A DNA stretch of 64,000 nt from Ruminococcus sp. UNK.MGS-30 (GCA_000980705.1 LBCK01000002.1:186001-250000); one strand, 5' to 3'. Numbered from the stretch's first letter, positions 53,191 through 62,617 are shown. The notes: a model not told the origin generated them from the sequence alone. A program made the numbers and translations.

Positions 53191-54264
53191 TCAGTGGATA
53201 GGAATGACTGTGTCGCCAAATTCGATGGAGACGATGCCTTCGGGATTAATGGGCTTATCGAAATCAATGTTGTATTCCCAAAGGGTATTCTCCAGATAGG
53301 TTTGTGTCAAGCCGCTGTTTTTGCAATCCGGTGTGAACGTACTGCCGTCTGCATATGTGATGGTTGCCGCATAAGGTTCATTGTAGGAACCGAACAGCGC
53401 CATCTCTCCGGTGCCGGAAAGGTGCAGAGAAAATGCCTGGATATCCAGATGCTTCAGATAGCCGGTCCCGTTGTCATTTGGAACGGCGATGGGTTCTTCA
53501 AAGTCGCATTGCTGATCCTGCAAAGAATCGTCCAGCGTAAAAGAAGTGGAAATGGTTCCCATAAGTTCGGTCTGATCGGCTTCTGCATATCCGTTTTGCG
53601 CTTCTGATAGTTCTGTCATATCGGTCAGTCCAATGATACAATTGAGATGGTCGAAAGTAATGCCGTTTGCAAATTTCAGCTGATAGAATGCAGTATACGA
53701 GCCGTCTGATTCCGGTACTTCTGTTTGTACGGAAAAGCCGCTTTCCTCCACTCGATAGGGATCATCATCTTTTAACGCATAAATGTTGTCGATTCCCTCA
53801 ATCTGCGGATATACGAGATTGGAAGTAAAGTCCATGTAAGTGCTGATATATCTTTCTGCAGGGTTGAAATCAGGATCACTGGGAACAATACGCATCATCA
53901 GATAAACGTATTTCGCATCGTTGACCACGCCGATGGGCGTAATGTCCAGACCGTCCATGCCGTCTACGGTGAAGGATTCGATCTGCCCGTTGGTGAACAC
54001 TGCGGTTTCCGGGGTATCTACCGACTCTGCCCACGGGAACAGCATCTCCAGCAGACTGGTGTTCTGTGCGGCTGCCACAGAAAAGACGCTGACCGCTGCC
54101 ACACAGGCTGCTGCTGCAACGGCGATGCCGGCTTTTTTCCGCAGGGTAATTGTCTTTTTCCGTTTCGGCATTTCCTGCCGGTGCACTGCGTCCAGGATAC
54201 GCTGCTCGCAGGCGTCAGACATCTGAATTTGTTCCATGACACGCTTGTATTGCCGTTTGTCCAT
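53191..54264 (-). CDS. putative anti-sigma factor, DUF4179-like membrane protein
   Basis: 357 aa from ATG 54264 (AAAGGTGG eight bases upstream). A short cytoplasmic N-terminus (about 1-45, where anti-sigma proteins bind sigma) is followed by one membrane segment (about 46-66) and a large extracytoplasmic domain. The gene overlaps the end of an ECF sigma gene by 50 bases, the usual sigma/anti-sigma order. The extracellular part has the features I associate with DUF4179-type proteins. The signal it senses is unknown. Confidence 0.75.
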   Translation of the reverse strand: MDKRQYKRVMEQIQMSDACEQRILDAVHRQEMPKRKKTITLRKKAGIAVAAAACVAAVSVFSVAAAQNTSLLEMLFPWAESVDTPETAVFTNGQIESFTVDGMDGLDITPIGVVNDAKYVYLMMRIVPSDPDFNPAERYISTYMDFTSNLVYPQIEGIDNIYALKDDDPYRVEESGFSVQTEVPESDGSYTAFYQLKFANGITFDHLNCIIGLTDMTELSEAQNGYAEADQTELMGTISTSFTLDDSLQDQQCDFEEPIAVPNDNGTGYLKHLDIQAFSLHLSGTGEMALFGSYNEPYAATITYADGSTFTPDCKNSGLTQTYLENTLWEYNIDFDKPINPEGIVSIEFGDTVIPIH

Positions 54265-54742
54265 AGTGAAACCCACCTTTCTGTTCCAGCTGCATTTTCA
54301 GCTTTTTTCTTGCTCGTTCCAACTGTGTCTGTATGGTGGAGGGATTGCGCTGAATCATCTCCGAAATTTCCTGGATGGAATAGTCCTCGTAGTAGTAGAG
54401 CAGGACGACCACCCGGTATTTTTCCGGCAGAGAGAACACTGCCGCATACAGTGCATTGTCCTGCGGCGTTTCAAAGGAATCTGCCAGATTCTCCGGGAGT
54501 TCCGTCCGGTTTCTGCTCCACACCGACCGCCGCAGATCGTGGCAGGCGTTGATGGTCACCCGGATCAGCCACGCCTTTTCGCTGCCCTCGTCCGGAAAGG
54601 GTGTCTCCCGGAGGTAGAACTTGAGAAAGGTCTCCTGCGAAATGTCCTCTGCGTCTGCGGTGTTTTGCAAATAGGTATAGGCGATGCGGTAAACGGTATC
54701 CTTGTATTGCTTTAGCTTGATGCGGAATGCTGCCTCGTCCAT
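54215..54742 (-). CDS. ECF-type RNA polymerase sigma factor
   Basis: 175 aa from ATG 54742 (AGGAGGTG SD). Region 2 is YRIAYTYLQNTADAEDISQE, with ETFLKFYLRE. Region 4 is LPEKYRVVVLLYYYEDYSIQ, with EISEMIQRNPSTIQTQLERARKKL. It directs RNA polymerase to a small regulon, held inactive by the membrane protein encoded next. A perfect 12 bp palindrome TGAAGCGCTTCA lies 32 bases upstream of the start. No clear ECF autoregulatory promoter was found. Confidence 0.92.
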   Translation of the reverse strand: MDEAAFRIKLKQYKDTVYRIAYTYLQNTADAEDISQETFLKFYLRETPFPDEGSEKAWLIRVTINACHDLRRSVWSRNRTELPENLADSFETPQDNALYAAVFSLPEKYRVVVLLYYYEDYSIQEISEMIQRNPSTIQTQLERARKKLKMQLEQKGGFHYGQTAIQACHGTNSDV

Positions 54743-54773
54743 GCGGAACACCTCCTTTTTCACAGGTTCTTTT

Positions 54774-54785
54774 TGAAGCGCTTCA
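54774..54785. promoter_or_regulatory. palindrome upstream of the sigma gene
   Basis: TGAAGCGCTTCA, a perfect 12 bp dyad between the likely promoter area and the SD. It is a possible operator. Confidence 0.35.
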
Positions 54786-54846
54786 CCCCTATAACGATCG
54801 GCAGGGGCAAAATATCTCACTTTCGGAAAAATTTTTTTCACCCACA

Positions 54847-54877
54847 GAAAAAGCCGCCCGATAAGGACGGCTTTTTT
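54847..54877. terminator. terminator of the mutS2-amidohydrolase operon
   Basis: AAAGCCG/CGGCTTT with T-runs on both strands. It serves the minus-strand genes upstream. Confidence 0.8.
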
Positions 54878-54940
54878 TGATGTTGATTCGTTTTATCGTG
54901 GGGAACAGGGTTCGCCTGATGATGATATGGACATTACAAA

Positions 54941-56089
54941 TTACAATACATTCTTCCCGTCGATCAGCACCATCCACGGGTCGCACAGCAGGTCCAACGG
55001 GTCGCCGTGGTACAGCTGTATATCTGCGTCCATGCCCGGCGCAATGCTGCCCACACGGTTTTCCACGCCCAGGATCTCCGCTGCGCCGGCAGTGATGGCA
55101 TAGAGGGCATCTTCCCGTTTCATGCCGCCTTTCACTGCCAGAGCCGCTGTGGTGGGCAGGTACTGGATGGGGATGACCGGGTGGTCGGTGCAGAGCGCCA
55201 GCTTGACCCCGGCTTTCTGCATCACAGACGGCCCGGAGATGGTGAGGTTCTGCATCTCCGGCTTGCAGCGGTCGCACAGGATCGGACCGGCAATGACCTT
55301 GGCATTTTCCTCCGCCAGGATGTCGGCAATCAGATGTCCCTCTGTGCCGTGGATAATGACATAGTCCAGGTTGAACTCTCTGGCAATGCGGATGGCGGTG
55401 CAGATATCGTCTGCCCGGTGACAGTGGAAATGGGCTTTCACATCCCGTTCCAGCAGGGGCAGCAGTGCCTCAGACTTTGCGTCATAGTCCGGCATATGCT
55501 CGTCCGGGTCGCTCTCTGCAAAGTCCAGTTCCTGCTGATAGCGCTGCGCTTTCGCCAGCCCTTCCCGGATCATGGCAGCTGTCGCCATACGGGTGATGGG
55601 CGTTTCGTCCCGGTCGTTGTAGACGCTCTTGGGATTTTCGCCCAGGGCAAACTTCACGCCCGTGCCGATCTGCATCCGGTCTGCCATCCGTCCGGCGGTT
55701 TTCAGAATTGCCATGGTGCCGCCGCAGGCGTTGGCGCTGCCGGGTGAGGTCATGACCGTTGTCACACCGGCTGCCCTTGCCTCTGCAAAGCAGTGATCCA
55801 GCGGATTCACCCCGTCGATCACACGCAGATGTGGCGTAAACGGGTCGGTCGCCTCGTTGCAGTCGTCGCCCTCAAAGGCGATGCCGTTTTCGATAATGCC
55901 CAGGTGGGTGTGCGCATCAATAAAGCCCGGCAGCAGAACCGAACCCCCTGCGTCAATATCCTCCGGCGCAAGCACTGACGGTGTGCCTGTGCCGACTTCG
56001 GTGATCTTGCCGTTCTCGATGCAGACATAGCCGTTTTCCAGAATGCCGGCATCGGTCATGGTATGTATGGTTGCGTTCCAGATCTTCAT
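54941..56089 (-). CDS. amidohydrolase-superfamily metal hydrolase
   Basis: 382 aa from ATG 56089. The TIM-barrel amidohydrolase pattern includes LPGFIDAHTHLGI (HxH metal site), VKAHFHCHRADD and YVIIHGTEGH (further His ligands), and LCTDHPVIP (catalytic Asp). It resembles imidazolonepropionase-like hydrolases, but the substrate is unknown. No signal peptide. It overlaps the MmcQ gene by four bases (ATGA) and is the last gene of a long minus-strand run. Confidence 0.88.
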   Translation of the reverse strand: MKIWNATIHTMTDAGILENGYVCIENGKITEVGTGTPSVLAPEDIDAGGSVLLPGFIDAHTHLGIIENGIAFEGDDCNEATDPFTPHLRVIDGVNPLDHCFAEARAAGVTTVMTSPGSANACGGTMAILKTAGRMADRMQIGTGVKFALGENPKSVYNDRDETPITRMATAAMIREGLAKAQRYQQELDFAESDPDEHMPDYDAKSEALLPLLERDVKAHFHCHRADDICTAIRIAREFNLDYVIIHGTEGHLIADILAEENAKVIAGPILCDRCKPEMQNLTISGPSVMQKAGVKLALCTDHPVIPIQYLPTTAALAVKGGMKREDALYAITAGAAEILGVENRVGSIAPGMDADIQLYHGDPLDLLCDPWMVLIDGKNVL

Positions 56090-56487
56090 GGATGTACCTC
56101 TTTTCGTTTCCGTGGTTTTGGCATGGTCAGCGTATAGCTTTCGTCCAGCAGCCAGAACAGTTCCGGTTCCGGCAGTGTGCCGTCCAGCAGTATGGTGATC
56201 CAGTGGGTTTTGTTCATGTGGTATGCCGGAAAAATGCCGGGCTTTTGCCGGAGCGAGCCGGTCTCCAGGGGACTGCACTTCACATTGAGGATGTCTGCCG
56301 TTCCGTCCGGCGCAAGCCCCAGCTTTTCCGACGGGATGCGCATGAGGAGACCGTACCATTTCTGATTCCCCGGGTGGCGCAGCACTGCCGCATCCGGCGT
56401 GCCGTCCCAGGGATATTCCGGCGTTGTGCCGTAGTTTTCCGCCGCATAGCGCAGCAGCCGTTCACGCTGTGATGGTTTCGTCTCCAT
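56086..56487 (-). CDS. MmcQ/YjbR family protein
   Basis: 133 aa. The cytosolic single-domain MmcQ/YjbR fold is suggested by KWYGLLMRIPSEKLGL, NVKCSPLETGSLRQ and FPAYHMNKTHWITILLDG. The YjbR family has a CyaY-like fold and a proposed DNA-binding role; the function is unproven. It lies three bases after mutS2 and overlaps the next gene. Confidence 0.85.
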   Translation of the reverse strand: METKPSQRERLLRYAAENYGTTPEYPWDGTPDAAVLRHPGNQKWYGLLMRIPSEKLGLAPDGTADILNVKCSPLETGSLRQKPGIFPAYHMNKTHWITILLDGTLPEPELFWLLDESYTLTMPKPRKRKEVHP

Positions 56488-56490
56488 GGC

Positions 56491-58875
56491 TTACTCCAGG
56501 GACACGATGGTCACGCCGTCCTCGCCCTCGCCGAATGTGCCGAGACGGAAGTTCTTCACGTATTTCAGCTGTTTCAGCCGCTGGTGGATCGCCTTGCGCA
56601 GCAGCCCCGTGCCTTTGCCGTGGATGATGGTGACGGTGGCGATATGGGACATGACGGCTCTGTCCAGGAACGCATCCATCTGGTATACGCCCTCATCGCA
56701 GGTGCAGCCACGGATGTCCAGCTCCATGGTGCCACGCCGTGCCGCCTGTGCGGAGACTCTGCCGGCGGTCTGGCGCTGTTTCTGCTGGCTCTTTTTCTTT
56801 TCCTCCACGCCTGCCACCAGACGCAGCTTTTCCTGGGGAACTTTCGTGCGCATAGCGCCGATCTGCAAAAAGACCGTGCCGTTTTTGCCCGGCTTTCCGG
56901 CGACGACCGCTTTCTGCTTGGTATCCGCCATCATGACCGTGTCGCCTACCTGCAATTCCCGTGGCAGCACGTATTCTTCGTCCGGGACTTCGGTCAGCGG
57001 ATTGGCGGTCTCGTACATCTTCCGGAAACCACGCTTGACGTTGCCCTTTGCCCGGATCACATCGTCCCCGAAGGATGCCTTTTCCTTTGCCCGGCGCAGC
57101 TGATCCAGCTCGGTAATCATTTCGTTGGACTGTGCCTTGGTGGTCTCTACGATGCGCATTGCCTCCAGCCGAGCCTGTTCCATCACGTTTTCCCGGTCGG
57201 TGCGTGTCCGCTGTACCTCTTCCCGGAGTTTTGCCGCATCCTCTTCCGCCTGATGCAGTGCCTGCTGCATGGCGCTGCGGTCGTGTTCCAGTGCCTTGCG
57301 TGTCTCTTCCAGCTTGGAGACTGCCTCTTCAAAGCGCAGGTTTTCCTGGCTTACCAGGGTCTCCGCCTGGGAGATGATATCGTCCGACAGTCCCAGCCCC
57401 TTGCAGATGGCGAAGGCGTTGGACTTTCCGGGAGATCCCAGGATCAGCCGGTAGGTGGGACGGAGCGTTTCGATGTCGAACTCACAGGAGGCGTTCAGCA
57501 CATCGGGCTGTTCGGTGGCGTAGAGTTTCAGTTCCTGGTAGTGGGTGGTGACCATAAGCTTTGCGCCGTTGTCCTTCAGCCGCTGGATCACTGCCTCTGC
57601 CAGCGCCGCACCCTCGATGGGGTCTGTGCCGGAGCCTAGCTCGTCCAGCAGTACCAGAGAGCGGTCGTTTGCCTGTTCCAGAATGTCGATGACACTGCGC
57701 ATATGGGCAGAGAATGTGGAAAGGTTCTGCTCAATGCTCTGGGTGTCGCCGATGTCTGCCAGCACGTGGTCAAACACGGAGATCTGGCTGCCCTCTGCCG
57801 CCGGGATGAGCATACCGCTCATTGCCATCAGCGTCAGCAGACCGCAGGTCTTGAGGGCTACGGTCTTACCGCCGGTGTTCGGACCGGTGATGATAAGCGC
57901 CTTGTTTTCGCCGCCCAGGGTAAAGCTGATGGGAACTGCCTTTTTATAGGGAATCAGCGGATGGCGTGCCTTTTTCAGCACGATCACGCCGTCGTCAGTC
58001 AGCACCGGCGGAAAGGCGTGCATCTGTTCTGCCAGGCGTGCCTTGGCGAAATACAGGTTCAGCTCGGCGCAGACCTCGTGGTCACGGATGATGGCGTCTG
58101 CCCATGTGCCGCACTCGGTGCATAGCTCCTCGATGATGCGCTCGATCTCCTCCGCCTCCTGGAGTTCCAGCAGACGGATGTCGTTGTTGGCATCCACCAC
58201 GGCGATGGGTTCGATAAAGATGGTCTGCCCGGTGGCAGAGGTGTCATGCACCAGACCGGGGATCTTGCTGCGGTATTCCGCACGGACAGGCAGGACAAAG
58301 CGTCCGTCACGGAGCGTGACACGGCTGTCCTGGAGACAGTCCTGCACATCCTGTTTGCGCATCATGCTGTCCAGGGTGTCCCGGAGCTTTTGCCGGGAGC
58401 GTCCGATCTTGCGGCGGATGTCTGCCAGCGCCGGGCTTGCGGCATCGGCGATCTCCTCTTCCGAGAGGATGGAGCGATCCAGCTTTTCCAGCAGATACGG
58501 CACAGGCGCCAGCTGGCTGAACAGGTCGTCCAGGGAGGATTCCACCCCGGAGCAGCGGTCGTACCAGTCGCTGAGGGACTGAATCTGACGCAGTACCGTG
58601 GCGATCTCCAGCAGGTCTTTCAGCGACAGTCTCGCCCCGGACTTTGCCCGGCGCAGTCCCATCCGCATATCCTGAAAGGCGTGGAACGGCGGTGCGCCGA
58701 ACTGGACGGACAGCTGGAACGCATCGTTGGTCTTTTCCAGCTCTGTCCGTGCCTCTGCCAGGTCGGAGCAGGGGACGATGGTGCGTACTTTCTCACGGGT
58801 GATCTCGTTGGCGGAGAGATTCGCCAGCATTTCTAAGATTTTATGAAATTCCAGAATTTCCAGATTTTTATTCAT
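56491..58875 (-). CDS. mutS2: endonuclease MutS2 / ribosome-collision ATPase
   Basis: 794 aa from ATG 58875 (AGGAG). MutS-type core and clamp (1-320), ABC-type ATPase (Walker A GPNTGGKT at 331-338, LLDELGSGTDP, TTHYQELK), a long coiled coil (about 510-620), a KOW-like segment (VGDTVMM), and a C-terminal Smr nuclease domain (LDIRGCTCDEGV, IIHGKGTGLLRKAI). The family suppresses recombination and, in Bacillus, splits collided ribosomes. Downstream of recO in the same direction. Confidence 0.96.
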   Translation of the reverse strand: MNKNLEILEFHKILEMLANLSANEITREKVRTIVPCSDLAEARTELEKTNDAFQLSVQFGAPPFHAFQDMRMGLRRAKSGARLSLKDLLEIATVLRQIQSLSDWYDRCSGVESSLDDLFSQLAPVPYLLEKLDRSILSEEEIADAASPALADIRRKIGRSRQKLRDTLDSMMRKQDVQDCLQDSRVTLRDGRFVLPVRAEYRSKIPGLVHDTSATGQTIFIEPIAVVDANNDIRLLELQEAEEIERIIEELCTECGTWADAIIRDHEVCAELNLYFAKARLAEQMHAFPPVLTDDGVIVLKKARHPLIPYKKAVPISFTLGGENKALIITGPNTGGKTVALKTCGLLTLMAMSGMLIPAAEGSQISVFDHVLADIGDTQSIEQNLSTFSAHMRSVIDILEQANDRSLVLLDELGSGTDPIEGAALAEAVIQRLKDNGAKLMVTTHYQELKLYATEQPDVLNASCEFDIETLRPTYRLILGSPGKSNAFAICKGLGLSDDIISQAETLVSQENLRFEEAVSKLEETRKALEHDRSAMQQALHQAEEDAAKLREEVQRTRTDRENVMEQARLEAMRIVETTKAQSNEMITELDQLRRAKEKASFGDDVIRAKGNVKRGFRKMYETANPLTEVPDEEYVLPRELQVGDTVMMADTKQKAVVAGKPGKNGTVFLQIGAMRTKVPQEKLRLVAGVEEKKKSQQKQRQTAGRVSAQAARRGTMELDIRGCTCDEGVYQMDAFLDRAVMSHIATVTIIHGKGTGLLRKAIHQRLKQLKYVKNFRLGTFGEGEDGVTIVSLE

Positions 58876-58898
58876 GGGAGTTTCTCCTGTTAAAGATA

Positions 58899-59678
58899 TC
58901 ATGTAACATTGGGCGGTGCGGACGGGTGTGCAACGGACTGGTAGAATGTCAGCGCCCTGGGTTTCAGCGACAGGTGGTACTGGACAAAGCGCTCGGTGCA
59001 TTCGCCCAGCGCCCGGAGATTTTCCTGTCCCAGTTGAAACTGATACAGCCGGTTATAGTCCGCAAAGAGAATGTGCCGCATCGCCTGCAGTACCGGCGCA
59101 CGGAGCAGGATCGGAGAACGCAGATTCTCCGGCGCACCGCAGTCCGCACAGAAAAAACAGCCCTCTTCCACGGAGAAATAGAGCCGTTTTGGTAAAAATA
59201 CACCACAGCTGCGGCACATGAGCAGGTCGGGCATCATGCCCAGTTCCGTCATGAGCCGCAGCTCGAAGATCGATTTCAGAAGTGCCTCAGAGCGCTCGCC
59301 GTTCTCCAGATAGTGGAGGGTGTTCAGCATCAGCCGCATCACAAAGCAGTTTTCCTCCGGGGTCTGATGTTCCCGGACGCTGAGCCGCACCAGCTCGCTG
59401 AAATACATGGCAAGGCTCAGCCGGGAGAGAGACTCCCGGAGACGGTAGAAAATGCGGATGGGTTCGGCGCTGTCCAGATACAGCCCCTTCTGCTGTTTCC
59501 GGATGCTGAAATTGGCATAGGAAAACAGCTGGGTGGCAGAGAGTCCGGCGGAGGTGTTTTTCTTTGCGCCCCGGACATAGATCTCCCGGACCGTGTTATG
59601 CTCTGTGAGAACGTCAATAAACTTCCCCCGTTCTCCGGCGCTCCGTTCCGCCAGAACCAGTCCCCGATAGATCTCCAT
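58899..59678 (-). CDS. recO: DNA repair protein RecO
   Basis: 259 aa from ATG 59678 (AAAGGAGG). An N-terminal OB fold (GLVLAERSAGERGKFIDVLT) is followed by a helical domain with a zinc site formed by MCRSCG (Cys155, Cys158) and CADCG (Cys177, Cys180). It loads RecA on SSB-coated DNA with RecR. It stands in the conserved order ybeY-era-yqzL-recO. Its first 65 bases overlap yqzL. Confidence 0.94.
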   Translation of the reverse strand: MEIYRGLVLAERSAGERGKFIDVLTEHNTVREIYVRGAKKNTSAGLSATQLFSYANFSIRKQQKGLYLDSAEPIRIFYRLRESLSRLSLAMYFSELVRLSVREHQTPEENCFVMRLMLNTLHYLENGERSEALLKSIFELRLMTELGMMPDLLMCRSCGVFLPKRLYFSVEEGCFFCADCGAPENLRSPILLRAPVLQAMRHILFADYNRLYQFQLGQENLRALGECTERFVQYHLSLKPRALTFYQSVAHPSAPPNVT

Positions 59679-59799
59679 GTGTGGGAACCTCCTTTTGCAC
59701 TGCCTGTGCCGTCTGCTGCACGCTGCCGTCCAGTCCACGGCGGTAGTGCAGATAATCGTCGATCCGTCCGGTCATACAGAAAATATCCCATGCGTCCAT
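59614..59799 (-). CDS. yqzL: YqzL-family small protein
   Basis: 61 aa from ATG 59799, with AGGAGG upstream. The start MDAWDIFCMTGRIDDYLHYR matches the YqzL pattern (Trp, F..TG.I..YL) of the tiny Firmicutes protein encoded between era and recO. YqzL is usually about 45-50 aa. Here the frame runs on into recO, giving a tail (THGDLSGTGSGGTERRRTG) that may be only a by-product of the overlap. Function unknown. Confidence 0.7.
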   Translation of the reverse strand: MDAWDIFCMTGRIDDYLHYRRGLDGSVQQTAQAVQKEVPTHGDLSGTGSGGTERRRTGEVY

Positions 59800-59907
59800 A
59801 TTGTGTACCTCCTGTTGGAAAGGGCAGGGCAATTTTTCAGAGAAAATTGCCGCCTTACTGAGATACCATTATGTTGCGTGGGGTATTGCTTTTTTATGTG
59901 TGGCAGA

Positions 59908-60804
59908 TTATTCCGGGTTGTCCAGCCCGAAGTTGTGGATAAGACCTTCCTTGTTGCGCCAGTCCTCCTTGACCTTGACCCAGCACTGCAAATTGACCTG
60001 GATGTAGAAAAAGCGTTCCAGGTCTTTCCGGGCGAGGGTAGCGATCTTCCGGAGCATGGTGCCGTTTTTGCCGATGAGGATGCCTTTGTGGGATTCCCGT
60101 TCGCAGTAGATGGTGGCGTCGATGTCCAGCAGATCCTTGTCGTCCCGCTCTTTCATGCGCTCGATGGAAACGGCGATGCCGTGGGGGACTTCGTCCCGGA
60201 GCAGGTTCAGGATCTTTTCCCGGATCATCTCTGCCGCCAGCACACGCTCCGGCTGGTCGGTGAACTTTTCGTCCGGGAAATAGTGGGGTGCCGGCTGTGC
60301 CAGCGCCATGACTTCCTGTTCCACCAGGTCGATGCCGTCCGATTCGGTGACGCTCACCGGAATGGTTGCGGCAAAGGAATGCACCGCATTCAGCCGGGCG
60401 ATCGTCCCCATCAGCCTGGTCTTGTCGCTGCAAAGGTCGATCTTGTTCAGCACCAGGATGGTGGGCGTTTTCGCCTTTTCCAGAGAGTGCAGCAGCTCCT
60501 CTTCCTGTTCCGAAAGGGGCTTGGTGCAGTCCTGGACGAACAGCACGGCGTCGATGTCTGCCACAGCGTCCTTCACCGCTTTCAGCATATGACCGCTCAG
60601 CTTGGTGGTGGGCTTGTGCAGACCCGGCGTGTCCATAAAGACCATCTGCGTTTCACCGACCGTCTTGATGCCGGTGATGCGTGTGCGTGTGGTCTGGGGC
60701 TTGGGGCTGACGGATGCGATCATTTCGCCGATGATGGCGTTGAGCAGGGAGGACTTCCCGGCGTTGGTGTGTCCGGCGAGGGTCACGAAAACCGATTTTG
60801 TCAT
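59908..60804 (-). CDS. era: GTPase Era
   Basis: 298 aa. GTPase domain: G1 GHTNAGKS (11-18; the family more often has GRPNVGKS), G3 DTPGLH, G4 NKID. The C-terminal KH domain (CERESHKGILIGKNGTMLRK) binds the 3' end of 16S rRNA during 30S assembly. It overlaps ybeY by four bases, so the two are coupled; both act on 16S maturation. Confidence 0.96.
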   Translation of the reverse strand: MTKSVFVTLAGHTNAGKSSLLNAIIGEMIASVSPKPQTTRTRITGIKTVGETQMVFMDTPGLHKPTTKLSGHMLKAVKDAVADIDAVLFVQDCTKPLSEQEEELLHSLEKAKTPTILVLNKIDLCSDKTRLMGTIARLNAVHSFAATIPVSVTESDGIDLVEQEVMALAQPAPHYFPDEKFTDQPERVLAAEMIREKILNLLRDEVPHGIAVSIERMKERDDKDLLDIDATIYCERESHKGILIGKNGTMLRKIATLARKDLERFFYIQVNLQCWVKVKEDWRNKEGLIHNFGLDNPE

Positions 60805-61316
60805 GCGTCAGTATCCTCCGGCTGGTTGGTGAAGGTGGCTTCTCTGGAAATGCCCAGTTCGCCCAGGACTTCCTCTTCCTTTTCCCGCATCTTGCGCTCT
60901 TCCAGCGGGCTGGTCTCGTGGTCATAGCCCAGCAGATGCAGCATGGAGTGAACGGTCAGAAAGCCGATCTCACGCTCCAGGGAGTGACCGTACATATCTG
61001 CCTGCTTGACAGCCATTTCCAGAGAGATGACCACATCGCCCAGCAGTGCGCAGCCGGTCTCCTTGTTGGTGTCATAGTGGCCGTCCTGTCCCAGGGGAAA
61101 GGAAAGCACATCGGTGGCACGGTCTTTCTGGCGATAGATCTTGTTCAGTCTGTGGATCTCATCGTTGCTGACAAAGGAGACGCTGACTTCGGCATCCTGC
61201 CCGAAATGCTCCGCCACCAGGACTGCCTGGCAGCAGCGGCGGATGAGCATTCGGATTCCTACCGGGACCCGTACTTCTGTTTGATTGTTTTTTACCATGA
61301 CTTTTACTTTTGGCAT
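60801..61316 (-). CDS. ybeY: endoribonuclease YbeY
   Basis: 171 aa from ATG 61316 (AAAGGAGA SD). The metal site HSMLHLLGYDH (His123, His127, His133) is the family signature, preceded by DRATDVLSFPL. It takes part in 16S rRNA 3'-end maturation and 70S quality control. It is separated from the upstream phoH gene by a repeat cluster, whereas in many genomes phoH and ybeY are adjacent. Confidence 0.96.
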   Translation of the reverse strand: MPKVKVMVKNNQTEVRVPVGIRMLIRRCCQAVLVAEHFGQDAEVSVSFVSNDEIHRLNKIYRQKDRATDVLSFPLGQDGHYDTNKETGCALLGDVVISLEMAVKQADMYGHSLEREIGFLTVHSMLHLLGYDHETSPLEERKMREKEEEVLGELGISREATFTNQPEDTDA

Positions 61317-61449
61317 GATGAACGATCTCCTTTCATGAGATTTCACATATATCTTAATTTTTTTATTTTTTGGCAATGTCGATCAAACCCTTTCTATAGG
61401 GGATGTAATTGTATTATGGAATGTCTAACACAATAACAGCAACAGGAAT

Positions 61450-61590
61450 AAGCCTCCCTTGAAAAGGGAGGGGAACCAGCGAAGCTGGTGGAGGGATTCT
61501 ACTGATGCCTTTTCTTTGTGTTTTGTTTTAGATTTTACAAAAAATCCCTCAGTCAGCCTGCGGCTGCCAGCTCCCTTTTCAAGGGAGCCT
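61450..61590. repeat. two palindromic repeat units in opposite orientation
   Basis: 61450-61498: AGCCTCCCTTGAAAAGGGAG, then CCAGCGAAGCTGG and GGAGGGATT. 61544-61590 is the inverted unit: AATCCCTCAGTCAGC, GGCTGCC, CTCCCTTTTCAAGGGAGC. They lie between phoH and ybeY, and the long inverted pair could fold as one large hairpin. Confidence 0.85.
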
Positions 61591-61609
61591 AGTTATGAGG
61601 TTTTCAAAT

Positions 61610-62617
61610 TTAGTGCTTTCTAGTACCTTTTCGGTCAGAACGCTCTGTTTTGTCACTATTCTGCCGGCGCTCTGCCGCCTCGTAGGCACGGATGATGTCC
61701 TGCACCAGCTTGTGGCGCACCACATCCCGGTTGGTGAATTCGCAGACGGCGATGTCGTCCACCTTCCGCAGGATACGGGAGGCGATGACCAGACCGCTCT
61801 TCTGCTTGTCCGGCAGGTCGATCTGGGTGGTGTCTCCGGTAATGACCATCCGGCTGCCCTCGCCCAGACGGGTGAGGAACATCTTCATCTGTTCACCGGT
61901 GGTGTTCTGCGCCTCGTCCAGGATGATAAAGGCGTTGTCCAGGGTGCGTCCACGCATATACGCCAGGGGAGCGACTTCGATAGAGCCACGCTCCAGATGG
62001 CGCTGGAACGCCTCTGCGCCCAGCATTTCAAACAAGCCGTCGTACAGCGGACGGAGATAGGGGTCCACCTTGTCCTGGAGGTCGCCGGGCAGAAAGCCCA
62101 GCTTTTCGCCTGCCTCCACAGCCGGACGGGTGAGGATAATGCGGCTGATCTCGTGCCGCCGGAACGCACGCACCGCCATGGCAACCGCCAGATAGGTCTT
62201 TCCTGTTCCGGCAGGACCCAGCCCGAACACGATGGTGTTTTCGGCAATGGCACGGACATAGCTGCGCTGTCCCACAGTACGGGTATGCACCGGCTTTCCG
62301 GCGGCGGTGAGACAGACGGTGTCGTCATCTGCCAGCTCCGCCAGCTGTCCGCTTGCGCCCTCGTCCACCATATCCGAAACGTAGTGGATGGACTGCGGCG
62401 TCACAGCCTGTCCGGCGGCAATCATTTTCAGCAGTGCAGTGACCGCTCCGGCAGCCAGCTCTACCGCTGCGCCGTCGCCCTGGATGCGCAGCTCGTCCCC
62501 ACGGCAGATCATCTGCACATGATACCGCTGTTCCAACAGCTTGAGGTTTTCGTCAAAACTGCCGCATAAAGTCTGAAATTGGTTGTTGTCCTGCATTGCA
62601 ATCAATCGTTCTGCCAT
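61610..62617 (-). CDS. phoH: PhoH-family ATPase
   Basis: 335 aa. An N-terminal KH-like part (about 20-70) is followed by the PhoH ATPase: Walker A GPAGTGKT (134-141), TRPAVEAGEKLGFLPGDLQ, Walker B FIILDEAQNTT, and MVITGDTTQIDLP. It is a cytosolic, RNA-related ATPase, genetically tied to YbeY in many bacteria. It ends with a basic tail. Minus promoter at 62698-62726. Confidence 0.95.
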   Translation of the reverse strand: MAERLIAMQDNNQFQTLCGSFDENLKLLEQRYHVQMICRGDELRIQGDGAAVELAAGAVTALLKMIAAGQAVTPQSIHYVSDMVDEGASGQLAELADDDTVCLTAAGKPVHTRTVGQRSYVRAIAENTIVFGLGPAGTGKTYLAVAMAVRAFRRHEISRIILTRPAVEAGEKLGFLPGDLQDKVDPYLRPLYDGLFEMLGAEAFQRHLERGSIEVAPLAYMRGRTLDNAFIILDEAQNTTGEQMKMFLTRLGEGSRMVITGDTTQIDLPDKQKSGLVIASRILRKVDDIAVCEFTNRDVVRHKLVQDIIRAYEAAERRQNSDKTERSDRKGTRKH

